Source: CAZTTG01 sp964615935 (GTDB taxonomy: Bacteria; Planctomycetota; UBA1135; GCA-002686595). Taken from it: a stretch of DNA of 64,000 nt. Both the position numbers and the translations under genes were made by a program. The DNA lies in assembly GCA_964615935.1 (NCBI GenBank), contig CAZTTG010000023.1, positions 12,316 to 76,315 on the forward strand, written 5' to 3'. The notes beneath the pieces were generated by a model that was not told where the DNA came from, did not search any database, and worked only from the letters and a program-made list of their open reading frames with translations. This document shows, piece after piece, positions 7,472 through 16,425 of this stretch (position 1 is its first letter; each line of letters starts with the position of its first letter).

Positions 7472-8865
7472 GCGCGGCCGCCGATGCCATGTCCTCCCCC
7501 AGCACTCGCAACCTGCCCCGGGTCGCCATAGTCGGCCGGCCCAACGTGGGCAAGTCCACCCTGCTGAACCGCATGGCCGGCCGGCGGATCTCGATCGTCG
7601 AGCCCACCGCCGGGGTCACCCGGGACCGCATCGCGGTGCCCTCGCGGGTGGACGTGGGGGCCCCGGGCGAGCGCTGGTACGAGCTGATCGACACCGGCGG
7701 CATCGGCATCGTGGATCGCGACGACCTCGGAGCCCACGTTCACGAGCAGGTGCGCGCGGCCGTGGCGAGCGCCGACCTGATCCTCTTCGTGGTGGACGTG
7801 CGCGACGGCCTCACGCCCCTCGACCGCAGCGTCGCGGACCTCCTGCGCGACGTCGCCCAGCCGGTGCTCCTGGTGGCCAACAAGGCCGAGGGCGAGGGGC
7901 TTCGGTGGGAGGGCGAGGAGTTCCGGCGCCTGGGCGTGGGCGAGGGGCCCTACTCCATCAGCGCCCAGAACGGGCAGGGCCTGGCGCCGCTCTACCGGCG
8001 GCTGGGCGAGCTGCTCCCCAGCGAGGTGACCCGCGACGAGTACCAGGCGCCGGCCATGAAGCTGGCGGTGGTGGGGCGCCGCAACTCGGGCAAGTCCACC
8101 CTGGTGAACCGCCTGGCGGGCGAGGAGCGCATGATCGTCTCCGAGGTGCCCGGCACCACCCGGGACGCGGTGGACGTGGTCTTCGAGCGCGACGGCGAGA
8201 GCTTCGTCGTGATCGACACCGCCGGGGTGCGCAAGCGCTCCCGCTTCGCCGACGCGATCGAGTTCTACTCCGAGGCGCGCTCCCGCAAGACCATCCGGCG
8301 GGCGGACGTGGTGATCCTCTTGTTCGATGCCTCGACTCCGCTGGCGGGCCTCGACAAGCGGCTGGCGCGCGAGATCGCCGACCAGTACAAGCCGGTCATC
8401 CTGGGGGCCAACAAGTGGGACCTGGTCCGGGAGATGGGCTTCCGGGACCTCGCCGCCGACGTGCGCCACCAGCTCCCGGGCCTGCCCTGGGCGCCGGTGG
8501 TCTCGCTGACCGCCACGAGCGGATACGGTGTGGAGCGGAGCCTGTCGCTGGCGAAGGAGCTCTTCGAGGAGGGGCGCCAGCGGGTCCCCACCGCGGAGCT
8601 GAACCGCGTCCTCGCGCGCGCCACCGAGTCCCGCAGCCCCAGCAGCCGGGGCCACCGGGTCCGCATCCTGTACGCCACCCAGACCGACGTCTCGCCGCCG
8701 CGGGTCGTGGTCTTCGTCAACGACCGCCGCCTGATCGGCAAGGACTACCTGCGCTACCTGCAGAACCGCCTGCGCGAGGAGCTGCCCTTCGAGCGCATCC
8801 CGGTGCAGATCACCCTGCGGGATCGCCGGGGGGAACCCGAGAGCCCATCCCATGACGACGCCTGA
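7468..8865 (+). CDS. der: Ribosome-assembly GTPase Der (EngA)
   Basis: This 465-residue protein has two tandem GTPase domains and a C-terminal KH-like domain, the layout of Der, which assists 50S ribosomal subunit maturation. Domain 1 has GRPNVGKST (23-31), DTGG and NKAE. Domain 2 has GRRNSGKST (about 203-211) in place of the usual GRPNVGKS, then DTAGVR and NKWD. The KH-like domain (about 370-460) ends in KDYLRYLQNRLREELPFERI. The start is a GTG at 7468 overlapping the queE stop (GTGA); an ATG seven codons later is an alternative. The gene also overlaps the following lipoprotein gene by 14 bp. Confidence 0.95.
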   Translation: MSAAADAMSSPSTRNLPRVAIVGRPNVGKSTLLNRMAGRRISIVEPTAGVTRDRIAVPSRVDVGAPGERWYELIDTGGIGIVDRDDLGAHVHEQVRAAVASADLILFVVDVRDGLTPLDRSVADLLRDVAQPVLLVANKAEGEGLRWEGEEFRRLGVGEGPYSISAQNGQGLAPLYRRLGELLPSEVTRDEYQAPAMKLAVVGRRNSGKSTLVNRLAGEERMIVSEVPGTTRDAVDVVFERDGESFVVIDTAGVRKRSRFADAIEFYSEARSRKTIRRADVVILLFDASTPLAGLDKRLAREIADQYKPVILGANKWDLVREMGFRDLAADVRHQLPGLPWAPVVSLTATSGYGVERSLSLAKELFEEGRQRVPTAELNRVLARATESRSPSSRGHRVRILYATQTDVSPPRVVVFVNDRRLIGKDYLRYLQNRLREELPFERIPVQITLRDRRGEPESPSHDDA

Positions 8866-9382
8866 GAAACCCCGTCCGTTCCCCGCCCGCCGGTCCGCGC
8901 TCCTGGTCGGAGGGGCGCTCCTCGGCCTGCTCCTGCCGCTGGCCGGCTGCCGGTCCGGGCCCAAGCACCCGCCGGTGTGGGTGACCGAGGAGGTGACCGC
9001 CCCCAGCGAGCGGATCCTCTGGGACTGCACCATGCAGGCCATGGATCGCCAGGGCTTCCCGGTGGGCTCGGGCTTCGACCCCGCCACCCGCACCGCGACC
9101 TCGGGCTGGCACAACGACCTGCACCCCTTCGGGCGCCACGGCAACCGCCAGCGGGCGGTGGTGCAGTACGTGCCGCTGGGGCCCCGCCGGTACCGCGCCG
9201 ACGTGCGGGTGGAGCAGGAGATCAACGAGGACATCACCCGGCCGCACGACCTGTCCTTCGCCAAGTGGAAGAAGTCGCCCGACGACGACCAGCGGGCGCG
9301 GATCCTGCTGCAGACCATCCGGGCGCTGCTGGGGGTGGAGCTGGACGAGGTCAACGAGCCCGAGCGGCCGTTCGGGCGGTAG
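8852..9382 (+). CDS. Small lipoprotein of unknown function
   Basis: This 176-residue protein has a basic N-terminus, a hydrophobic stretch and lipobox LAGC (C33). The mature part is a compact alpha/beta domain with GFDPATRTATSGWHNDLHPF and RYRADVRVEQEINEDI, which suggest a small beta-sandwich or cystatin-like fold. No family was recognised. It starts inside the 3' end of der (14-bp overlap), so the two are co-translated or at least co-transcribed. It ends 82 bp before the polysaccharide exporter genes. Confidence 0.75.
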   Translation: MTTPEKPRPFPARRSALLVGGALLGLLLPLAGCRSGPKHPPVWVTEEVTAPSERILWDCTMQAMDRQGFPVGSGFDPATRTATSGWHNDLHPFGRHGNRQRAVVQYVPLGPRRYRADVRVEQEINEDITRPHDLSFAKWKKSPDDDQRARILLQTIRALLGVELDEVNEPERPFGR

Positions 9383-9464
9383 GTCCCGCTCAGGCCCGCC
9401 CGCGGGCGTCCGATAACCAGGCCGCCGGATCGCGTCCCCCGCCGCGCGTCCCGGCCCCCGGTCC

Positions 9465-10406
9465 ATGGTCGAGCAGAGGACGCCCCCCGCATCGCCCCGC
9501 ACCCTCGTCGGCGTCGCCGGCGAGTGGGTGGGAGCCCGCGGACCCACCGCCGCCGAGATCCTCGCCGGCCTGGTCCGCTTCCCGGCCCTGGTCTGGCGCT
9601 GGAGGGACCTGGTGCGCGCCGAGCTCGGACGCGACCTGCGGGCGCGCTTCCACGGGACCGTGCTGGGGCCCGCCTGGCCCCTGCTGCAGCCGCTGCTGTT
9701 CTTCGCGGTCTGGGGGTTCCTCTTCACCCGGCTCTTCGCCTTCCGGATGCCCGATCTGCCCGCCTCCCAGGGGGCGGCCCTGGGGGTGTACATGTTCCTG
9801 GGGGCGACCCTGTGGACGGGGATCGCCGAGGGGCTGTCGCGGGCCACGACCTCGATCGTGGACCAGGGCCACCTGGTGCGGCGCCAGGCCTTCCCGGCCG
9901 AGCTCCTGCCGCTGTCGGCGGTGCTCTCGGGCCTGGTCCAGACGGGCTTCGGCGTGCTCGCCTTCGCCGCCCTGGCGCTCCTCACCCCGGTCTGGATCGC
10001 GCCCGGGGCGGCCCTCGCCTGGATCCCCTTGATCGCCCTCCTGCAGGTGCTCCTCACCCTGGGCCTGGGTCTCTTCCTCGCCGCCCTCCACGTGTCCCTG
10101 CGCGACACCCGCAACGCCGTCGGGATCCTGCTCACGGTGGCGATGCTGGCCACCCCGGTCTTCTGGGTTCCCTCGGCCGAGGTGCTGCCGTCCCTGGCGG
10201 CCTGGCTGCCCTGGGTCGAGCTCAACCCCCTGCACCACCTGCTGCAGGCCTGGCGCCTGGCCCTGATGTCGGGCGAGCCGGCCTTTGGCTTCACCGGGAC
10301 GATCGCCTCCTCCCTGGCCCGGCTGGCGCCCTGGGCGGTCGCCTGCTTCGCCCTGGGCTACGCCAGCTTCCTCGCGGCCCGCCGCGGCTTCGCGGACGAG
10401 GTCTGA
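9465..10406 (+). CDS. wzm: Wzm-type ABC-2 polysaccharide exporter permease
   Basis: This 313-residue inner-membrane protein has six predicted transmembrane segments and the ABC-2 permease pattern of O-antigen and capsule exporters. An N-terminal amphipathic part (RDLVRAELGRDLRARFHGTV) is followed by LGPAWPLLQPLLFFAVWGFLF, and the C-terminal half contains LLTVAMLATPVFWVPSAEV and WVELNPLHHLLQAWR, which are characteristic of Wzm/TagG/KpsM-like proteins. It should move a lipid-linked glycan across the inner membrane together with the ATPase encoded 6 bp downstream. It is the first gene of an eight-kilobase glycan operon. Confidence 0.9.
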   Translation: MVEQRTPPASPRTLVGVAGEWVGARGPTAAEILAGLVRFPALVWRWRDLVRAELGRDLRARFHGTVLGPAWPLLQPLLFFAVWGFLFTRLFAFRMPDLPASQGAALGVYMFLGATLWTGIAEGLSRATTSIVDQGHLVRRQAFPAELLPLSAVLSGLVQTGFGVLAFAALALLTPVWIAPGAALAWIPLIALLQVLLTLGLGLFLAALHVSLRDTRNAVGILLTVAMLATPVFWVPSAEVLPSLAAWLPWVELNPLHHLLQAWRLALMSGEPAFGFTGTIASSLARLAPWAVACFALGYASFLAARRGFADEV

Positions 10407-10412
10407 GATCCC

Positions 10413-11630
10413 TTGAACGAACCGGCCATCGAGACCCGCGGCCTGGGCAAGGCCTTCCGCCGCTGGCGGAGCCCGGCGCGCCGCGCGCTGGAGGCCCTGA
10501 GCCTCGGCCGCCTCCGGGGGCACGAGCGCTTCTGGGCCCTGAAGGACCTCGACCTCAGCCTGCCGCGCGGCTCGGCCCTGGGCGTGGTGGGGGCCAACGG
10601 GGCGGGCAAGACCACCCTGCTGCGGGTTCTCTCGGGCGCCACCGCCCCGACCGCCGGCCGCTACCGGCTGGGCCCGGGCGCCACCGCCCTGCTGGAGCTG
10701 GGGACCGGCTTCCAGCGGGACTTCACCGGGCGCGAGAACATCGCCCTCTCCGGCCTGCTCCTGGGGTACGGGCGGCGCGAGCTGGCGCGCCTCGCGGGGG
10801 AGATCATCGACTTCTCCGAGCTCGGCGAGTTCATCGACGAGCCCGTGCGCACCTGGTCGGCGGGGATGGCCATGCGCCTGGGCTTCGCGATCGCCTTCGC
10901 CTCGAGGCCGCGGCTCCTGATGGTCGACGAGGTCATCGCGGTGGGGGACCTGTACTTCCAGAAGAAGTGCGTCGATCGGCTGCTCGAGCTGCGGCGCGAG
11001 GGTGGGACCCTGCTGCTCTCGAGCCACAGCCTCTACGACGTGCGGCAGCTCTGCGACCGGGCCCTGTGGCTGCGCGGCGGGCGCGCCGAGCGGATCGGCG
11101 AGTCGGCCGAGGTGACCGCGGCCTACGCCAGCGCGCACCTGGACCGGCGCGCGGAGGGACCGCTGGCCGCGGCCGGGGGGGCGGCCGACCTGCCGCGGCT
11201 CCTCGACCTCCGCGTGCGGCGGCCGGGCGGCGGGACCGAGGCCTGGGAGGTGCACACCGGAGAGGGCATCGAGGTGGCCGCGCGCTGGACCAACCCCGCG
11301 CCGGCGGAGCACCCGGTGCACCTCGGGATCTGCTTCGAGCGCAACGACCGCACGCTGCTGGCCGCGGCCGGAACGCAGCACGACGGCGTCCGGCTCGAGG
11401 GAGCGGGCGGGACCTGCGTGCTGCGCGTGCCCCGCCTTGACCTGCTCTCGGGCAGCTTCACCCTGCGCGCCATCCTCTTCGACGCCGAGGGCGTGCACCG
11501 CTACTGCGAGCTCGCGTCGCCGCGCGACCTGGTGGTGGCGAGCCGCAGTCGCGAGGTGGGTCTGGTGCGCCTGGACCACACCTGGGAGGTCCAGGCCGAC
11601 GAGCCGATGCCGAGGGAGGCCTGCGCGTGA
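10413..11630 (+). CDS. wzt: Wzt-type ABC exporter ATPase with C-terminal glycan-binding domain
   Basis: This 405-residue ATPase powers the Wzm partner. Walker A is GANGAGKTT (60-68), the signature motif is WSAGMAMRLGFAIAF (about 149-163) in the variant found in polysaccharide exporters, and Walker B is LLMVDEVIAVGD. After the ATPase (about 1-245) comes a beta-sandwich domain (about 255-395) like the Wzt C-terminal domain that recognises the chemically capped end of O-antigen before export. The start is a TTG at 10413, 6 bp after wzm. Its presence suggests a chain whose non-reducing end is modified. The stop overlaps the next gene by 4 bp (GTGA). Confidence 0.9.
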   Translation: MNEPAIETRGLGKAFRRWRSPARRALEALSLGRLRGHERFWALKDLDLSLPRGSALGVVGANGAGKTTLLRVLSGATAPTAGRYRLGPGATALLELGTGFQRDFTGRENIALSGLLLGYGRRELARLAGEIIDFSELGEFIDEPVRTWSAGMAMRLGFAIAFASRPRLLMVDEVIAVGDLYFQKKCVDRLLELRREGGTLLLSSHSLYDVRQLCDRALWLRGGRAERIGESAEVTAAYASAHLDRRAEGPLAAAGGAADLPRLLDLRVRRPGGGTEAWEVHTGEGIEVAARWTNPAPAEHPVHLGICFERNDRTLLAAAGTQHDGVRLEGAGGTCVLRVPRLDLLSGSFTLRAILFDAEGVHRYCELASPRDLVVASRSREVGLVRLDHTWEVQADEPMPREACA

Positions 11631-12871
11631 GCTGGCGGGACCGCATGCGGCGCCTCACGGCCCTGGTGGTCAGCTACCGCTCGGGGCGCTTCGCCGCGGC
11701 CTGCGTCGAGTCCCTGCGGGCCGAGTGGGAGCGCTCCGGCCGGCGCCCCTTCGACCTCGAGGTGATCGTCGTGGACAACGCCTCGCCGCCCGGGGAGGAG
11801 CCCTGGCTGGCCCGGCTGGCGGCGGGCGGCGCGAACGTGGTCGAGAGCCCGATCAACGCCGGCTTTGCGGGCGGGCTCAACCTGGCCTGGTCGCGCTCGC
11901 GCGGAGGACCCGGCGGCGCGGTGGCCCTGCTCAACGCCGACCTGTTCTTCCTTCCGGGCTCGATCGATCGGCTGCTCGACACCCTGTCGGCCGAGCCCGA
12001 CTGCGGCGCCATCGCGCCGCGCGCCTTCGTCGACCCCGCGCGCGCCCTGCTGCTCCCGGACCTCGCGCCGCCCACCGCGGCCGAGCACGCGCGCACCGCC
12101 CTGGCCCGGCTCTCGCCGCGGCTGGCGCGCCGCTTCTCGGAGGTCTGGCGCCGCGAGCGGCTGCGCGGCTGGACCGCGCGCGAGCCCTACGAGGCCGGGG
12201 CCCTCCCGGGAGCCTGCCTCCTCCTGCGCCGCGCGACGGTCGAGGGCCTGGGGCGGCCCATGGACCCGCGCTACCCCCTGTACTACGAGGACGCCGATCT
12301 GTGCGCGCGCCTCTCCGGCGCGGGCCTGCGGCTGCTGGTCGAGCCGCGGGCCGAGATCCTGCACCACTGGGCGCGCTCCAGCGGGGTGGGGGAGAGCTTC
12401 GAGGGCGACCCGCGCGCCCGCCACCTCGCCAGCCGGCGGGCCTTCCTGGCGCGCCACGCCGGCCGCGGCGGACGCCTGCTCGCGGGCGCGCTCCTGGGCC
12501 TGGCCGAGCGCTGGCCGGAGCGCCTGCGCGATCGCTGCCCGCACAGCCTGGTGGACCTGGGCGCGCACCGGCGGCCCCCGATCATCGAGCTCGGCCGGAC
12601 CTCGTTCATCCTCGAGCTGTCCATGGCCCCGAGCTTCGCGATGGCCGCCGGCGCGCTCGGAGAGGGGCGCGGCTTCGAGCTCGCCCCCGAGACCTGGGAG
12701 TGGCTCTTTCCCGGGCGCTACTTCGCCCGCGCCAGCGAGCGCGAGAGCGGGCGTCACCTGGGCGCCTGGACCTTCGAGAAGCTCGAGCCCGCCCTCGCCG
12801 CTCCCTGCCTGGATTGGGACGGCCGGGCCGCGCTCCCGCGCGCGTCGTCCGGAGGCGCTCCGGATGGCTGA
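11627..12871 (+). CDS. GT2 family glycosyltransferase
   Basis: This 414-residue cytoplasmic enzyme has a GT-A fold of the rhamnosyltransferase-like GT2 type. It opens with LTALVVSYRSGRFAAACVESL, has the nucleotide-binding segment VIVVDNASPP, a metal-site-like NADLFF (about residue 105) and the acceptor motif YYEDADLCARLSGAG (about 220). The final 90 residues (about 325-414) are an added module that I do not recognise, containing TWEWLFPGRYFARASERESG. It would add one sugar to the exported polysaccharide; donor and linkage cannot be read from the sequence. The start is a GTG coupled to the wzt stop; an ATG six codons later is possible. Confidence 0.88.
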   Translation: MSWRDRMRRLTALVVSYRSGRFAAACVESLRAEWERSGRRPFDLEVIVVDNASPPGEEPWLARLAAGGANVVESPINAGFAGGLNLAWSRSRGGPGGAVALLNADLFFLPGSIDRLLDTLSAEPDCGAIAPRAFVDPARALLLPDLAPPTAAEHARTALARLSPRLARRFSEVWRRERLRGWTAREPYEAGALPGACLLLRRATVEGLGRPMDPRYPLYYEDADLCARLSGAGLRLLVEPRAEILHHWARSSGVGESFEGDPRARHLASRRAFLARHAGRGGRLLAGALLGLAERWPERLRDRCPHSLVDLGAHRRPPIIELGRTSFILELSMAPSFAMAAGALGEGRGFELAPETWEWLFPGRYFARASERESGRHLGAWTFEKLEPALAAPCLDWDGRAALPRASSGGAPDG

Positions 12872-13574
12872 ACGCTCGCCCCTGCCCGAGGCCGTGGCGC
12901 GGCCGGAGCGCGGCCGCGTGCTGGCCCTCGCGCCGCATCCCGACGACGAGGTCATCGGCTGCGGAGGCACCCTGGTCCTGCACGCCCTCCAGGGCGACGC
13001 GGTCTCGGTCCTGGTCGTGTTCGACGGCCGCGCCGGCCTGTCCCCGGGCGAGCCGGCCGAGCGCCGGCGCCGCGAGGCTCGGGCCGGGGGCCGCGAGCTG
13101 GGCGTGGACGACTACGCCTTCTGGGACCTGCCCGAGGGACACCCCCCCGGCGGCGGCGAGTGGCGAGCGGCCGTGCACCGGCTGTCGGGCTTCGTCGAGC
13201 GGCTCGCGCCGGACGCGGTCTACGCCCCGTGGATCGGCGAGCACCACCTCGATCACCACTCGGTCGCCTGCGCGGCGCGGCTGGCGCTGGAGGAGATCGA
13301 CTTTCGCGGCGCCGCCTGGGGCTACGAGGTGTGGACGCCGCTGGTGCCCGAGCGCGTGGTCGACGTGGGCGCCTCGGTGGAGTGCAAGCGCGCGGCGCTC
13401 CTGCGCCACGCCAGCCAGGGGGGATCCGAGATGGCCCGGCGCGCCCTCGGGATGTGCGCGCACCGGAGCCTCTATCTCCCCGGCGGGCGCTGGGGCGAGG
13501 CCTTCGCGCCCCTGGGCCGGCCCGACGCGGCCGAGCGGGCGCTGCTCGCAGAGGCAACCGGGAGGGTCGCATGA
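12864..13574 (+). CDS. PIG-L/LmbE family deacetylase
   Basis: This 236-residue zinc-dependent de-N-acetylase carries the family motif APHPDDEVIGCGG near residue 30 and the second metal motif EHHLDHH near 125. PIG-L enzymes remove acetyl groups from N-acetylglucosamine units attached to lipids, inositol or glycans. Within this operon it probably deacetylates a sugar of the growing surface polysaccharide. The start overlaps the preceding glycosyltransferase by 8 bp and the stop overlaps the next start by 4 bp (ATGA). A second PIG-L domain lies two genes downstream, so the substrate may be modified at two points. Confidence 0.9.
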   Translation: MAERSPLPEAVARPERGRVLALAPHPDDEVIGCGGTLVLHALQGDAVSVLVVFDGRAGLSPGEPAERRRREARAGGRELGVDDYAFWDLPEGHPPGGGEWRAAVHRLSGFVERLAPDAVYAPWIGEHHLDHHSVACAARLALEEIDFRGAAWGYEVWTPLVPERVVDVGASVECKRAALLRHASQGGSEMARRALGMCAHRSLYLPGGRWGEAFAPLGRPDAAERALLAEATGRVA

Positions 13575-14812
13575 GGATCGCGCTCGTGTCGCAGCTCTCG
13601 CCCTGGGACTTCCGGGGCGGAACCGAGCAGGTGATCGCCGCCCAGGCCCGCGAGCTCGCGCGCCGGGGCCACCGGGTGCAGCTCGTGGCCGGCGCGGCCG
13701 AGCCGGCCGGCGAGGGGGAGGAGCCCCGCCGCGACTTCCGCGAGGGCATCTCGATCACGGTCCTGCCCCGCCGCCGCGACGAGCCCTACGACCTCGAGCT
13801 CGTCCGACCGCGGCTGGCCGCGTCGGTGGAGCGCGAGATCGAGGGGGCCGAGCGGGTGCACCTGCACCACTGGTCCACCCTGGCCGGCGATCTGGTGCGC
13901 CGCCTGTCGGCGCGGGCTCCCGTGGTGGTCAGCCTGCACGACGACTTCACCACCTGTCCGCGCTTCTTCCGATCCCCGCCCAACGCGGAGCTGGCCTGCC
14001 CGGCGGGCGGCGAGCCGGCCGCGGCGGCCCACTCGACCTGCGCCCGATGCCTGGCCCCGGACGCTCCGGGCCTCTCCCACGAGGCGCTCATCGAGGGGCT
14101 CGCCCGCCGGGAGGAGGCCTACCGCGCGGAGCTGTCGGCCGCGGCCTGGATCGCGGTGCCCAGCCGCTCGCAGGCCGAGCGGCTGTCGGCCTGGATCGAC
14201 CTGCCCGGCGAGCGCCTCCGGGTCGTGCCCCACGGCCTGTGCCGCTCCCTGGTGCTGGCCCCGCCGAGCGCGACGGTCTGGAGCGGGAGCGGCCCCCTCC
14301 GCGTGGTGCACTTCGGCAACCTCGGCGAGCTCAAGGGCGGGCTGGACCTGACCTGCGCGCTGGCGCTGCAGCGGCCCGGTCGGGTGGAGCTGGAGCTCTG
14401 CGGCAACGAGGTGGAGGCGGGCTTCGTGGAGCGCTGCCGGGAGCTGGCGCCGGACCTCGCCATCCGCTGGTCGGGTCCCTACGATGGCCGCGCTCTGGTC
14501 GCCCGCTGCGCCCGTGCCGACCTGGCGGCCTTTCCGAGCCGCGCCTGGGAGAGCTACGGGCTGGTGGTCGACGAGGCCCTGGCCATGGGCCTGCCGGTGT
14601 GGGTCTCCGATCGGGGCGCTCCCGCCGAGCGGGTGGGCGCGGCCGGTCGGGTCCTGCCGGCCGGCGACCCGGCCGCCTGGGCCGCGGCCTTCGCCGAGCT
14701 CCTCGAGCGGCCCGAGCTCCTCGAGCGCCAGCGCCGCGCGATCCCCGCCCCCCTGCGGAGCGCGGCCGATGCGGCGCGGGAGCTGGAGGTCCTCTATCGC
14801 ATGGTCTCGTAG
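13571..14812 (+). CDS. GT4 family glycosyltransferase
   Basis: This 413-residue GT-B enzyme has the N-terminal Gly-rich acceptor loop LSPWDFRGGTEQVIAAQARELARRGHRV. A small Cys-containing insertion (CPRFFRSPPNAELAC...CARC) is of the kind seen in GT4 enzymes of surface-polysaccharide clusters. The C-terminal donor-binding domain has the EX7E motif within AWESYGLVVDEALAMG. It transfers a sugar from a nucleotide donor with retention of configuration. The ATG at 13571 overlaps the stop of the deacetylase gene. The donor sugar cannot be deduced. Confidence 0.9.
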   Translation: MRIALVSQLSPWDFRGGTEQVIAAQARELARRGHRVQLVAGAAEPAGEGEEPRRDFREGISITVLPRRRDEPYDLELVRPRLAASVEREIEGAERVHLHHWSTLAGDLVRRLSARAPVVVSLHDDFTTCPRFFRSPPNAELACPAGGEPAAAAHSTCARCLAPDAPGLSHEALIEGLARREEAYRAELSAAAWIAVPSRSQAERLSAWIDLPGERLRVVPHGLCRSLVLAPPSATVWSGSGPLRVVHFGNLGELKGGLDLTCALALQRPGRVELELCGNEVEAGFVERCRELAPDLAIRWSGPYDGRALVARCARADLAAFPSRAWESYGLVVDEALAMGLPVWVSDRGAPAERVGAAGRVLPAGDPAAWAAAFAELLERPELLERQRRAIPAPLRSAADAARELEVLYRMVS

Positions 14813-14819
14813 GGCCGCC

Positions 14820-16421
14820 ATGAACGATCGATTCCCTCCGCTGATCGACCCCGCCGACCTGCCGGCTCGCGTCCTGTGCCTGGCTCCGCACCCCGACGAC
14901 GAGGTGCTGGGCTGCGGCGGGCTGCTCTCCATCCTGGCCGTCGCTCCCGATGGAGACGTCCGCGTGGTCGTGCTGACCGGGAAGCAGGGCGGCAAGCGCG
15001 CCGAGGAGTCGCGGCGGGCCTCGGAGGAGCTGGGGTACGACGACCCGCGCTTCCTCGGTCTCGAGGATGGCGGGCTCGAGGCGCTCGAGGACCTCCGCGA
15101 TCGCATCGCCCGCGAGCTCGCCGACTTCGAGCCCGGCCTGGTCCTGGCGCCCTCGCCCACGGAGTTCCACCCCGACCACGCCGCGGTCGGGCGGGCGGCG
15201 ATGGCGGCCTGTCGGGGGCCGCGGCTCCTCTTCTACGGGATCAACGCGCCCCTGCCGGTGGGCCTGCTGGTGGACACCACCAAGCAGTGGGAGAAGAAGC
15301 GCGCGGCCCTGCGCTGCTTCGAGAGCCAGATCGCCGGGCAGGATCTGGTGGGCAAGGCCGAGGCCGGGGATCGCGCGCGGACCATCAACCTGGACGACCC
15401 GCGGATCTTCTTCGCCGAGGCCTTCGTCGATCCCTCCGACGAGCGCACGGGCGCCCTCGGCCGGGAGCTGGCGGCGCTCGCCGCGGAGCGCGCCGAGGAC
15501 GAGCTCGCCGCCACGGCGGTGATCTCCACCTGGAACAAGGCCGCCGACGTGTGCGAGAACCTGGCCGCCCTGCGGCGCCAGACGCGACCCTTCGCGGCCA
15601 TCGTGGTGGTGGACAACGCCAGCGGCGACGACACGGTGGAGCGCGTGTCGCGGGAGTTCCCCGGGGTCGAGCTGGTGGTCATGCCCCACTCGGCCTACGG
15701 CGCCTGCGAGACCTTCAACATCGGCTTCGCCTGCGCTCGCACCCCGCTGATCGCGATCCTGGACGACGACGTGGTGCTGCCCCCCGAGTGGCTGGAGAAG
15801 GCCGTCGCGCGCCTGGCTCGGGAGCCCGAGACCACGGCCGTGATCTCGACCAAGGTGGTCGAGCCGGAGATGCCCGAGAGCTACAAGAGCTCGGAGGCGG
15901 TCAACCGCGAGCGCTACATGAGCACCTTCCGCGGCTGCGGCAGCCTGGTGCGCACCGCGGCCCTGCGCGAAGCGGGGGGCTACGACGAGCGCCTCTTCAT
16001 CTTCGGCAACGAGCGCGACCTGACCTGCCGCCTGCTCAACCTGGGCTACCGGGTGCTGCAGTACCCCGAGGTGGAGACCTTCCACAAGACGCCCTTCGGC
16101 GTGCACATGGGCAAGCGCAGCCTCTTCTACCACGCGCGCAACGCCTGGCTGACGATGCTCAAGCACGCGCCGCTCCCCGACCTGCTGCGCATGCCCTGGC
16201 TGGTGCTGACCCGGGTGCTGCTGCGCCGCTCGGCGAGCGAGAAGGCCGGGGAGGTGAGCGACGCCACCGGCACCATCGGGATCGGCCGCGCCGTGCGCCA
16301 GACCCCGGGCGGCTGGTGGGTGGTGGTGCGGGCGGCCTTCAGCGTGCTCGCCAACCTGCCCTACTGCCTCCGGCACCGCGCCCCCTGCCGCTCGGAGGAC
16401 TTCGAGCTGCCGTTGAAGTAG
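14820..16421 (+). CDS. Fusion of PIG-L deacetylase and GT2 glycosyltransferase
   Basis: This 533-residue protein joins two catalytic modules in one uninterrupted frame. Residues about 15-225 are a PIG-L/LmbE deacetylase with LAPHPDDEVLGCGG and SPTEFHPDHAAV. Residues about 228-530 are a GT2 glycosyltransferase with AVISTWNKAADVCENLAAL, VVVDNASGDD, the metal motif ILDDDVVLP and the acceptor region GYDERLFIFGNERDLTCRL. The simplest reading is coupled deacetylation and transfer on the same glycan, for instance removal of an acetyl group from a hexosamine just before or after the next sugar is added. The gene follows the GT4 gene by 7 bp and ends 4 bp before another GT2 gene. Confidence 0.9.
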   Translation: MNDRFPPLIDPADLPARVLCLAPHPDDEVLGCGGLLSILAVAPDGDVRVVVLTGKQGGKRAEESRRASEELGYDDPRFLGLEDGGLEALEDLRDRIARELADFEPGLVLAPSPTEFHPDHAAVGRAAMAACRGPRLLFYGINAPLPVGLLVDTTKQWEKKRAALRCFESQIAGQDLVGKAEAGDRARTINLDDPRIFFAEAFVDPSDERTGALGRELAALAAERAEDELAATAVISTWNKAADVCENLAALRRQTRPFAAIVVVDNASGDDTVERVSREFPGVELVVMPHSAYGACETFNIGFACARTPLIAILDDDVVLPPEWLEKAVARLAREPETTAVISTKVVEPEMPESYKSSEAVNRERYMSTFRGCGSLVRTAALREAGGYDERLFIFGNERDLTCRLLNLGYRVLQYPEVETFHKTPFGVHMGKRSLFYHARNAWLTMLKHAPLPDLLRMPWLVLTRVLLRRSASEKAGEVSDATGTIGIGRAVRQTPGGWWVVVRAAFSVLANLPYCLRHRAPCRSEDFELPLK

Positions 16422-16425
16422 GCCC

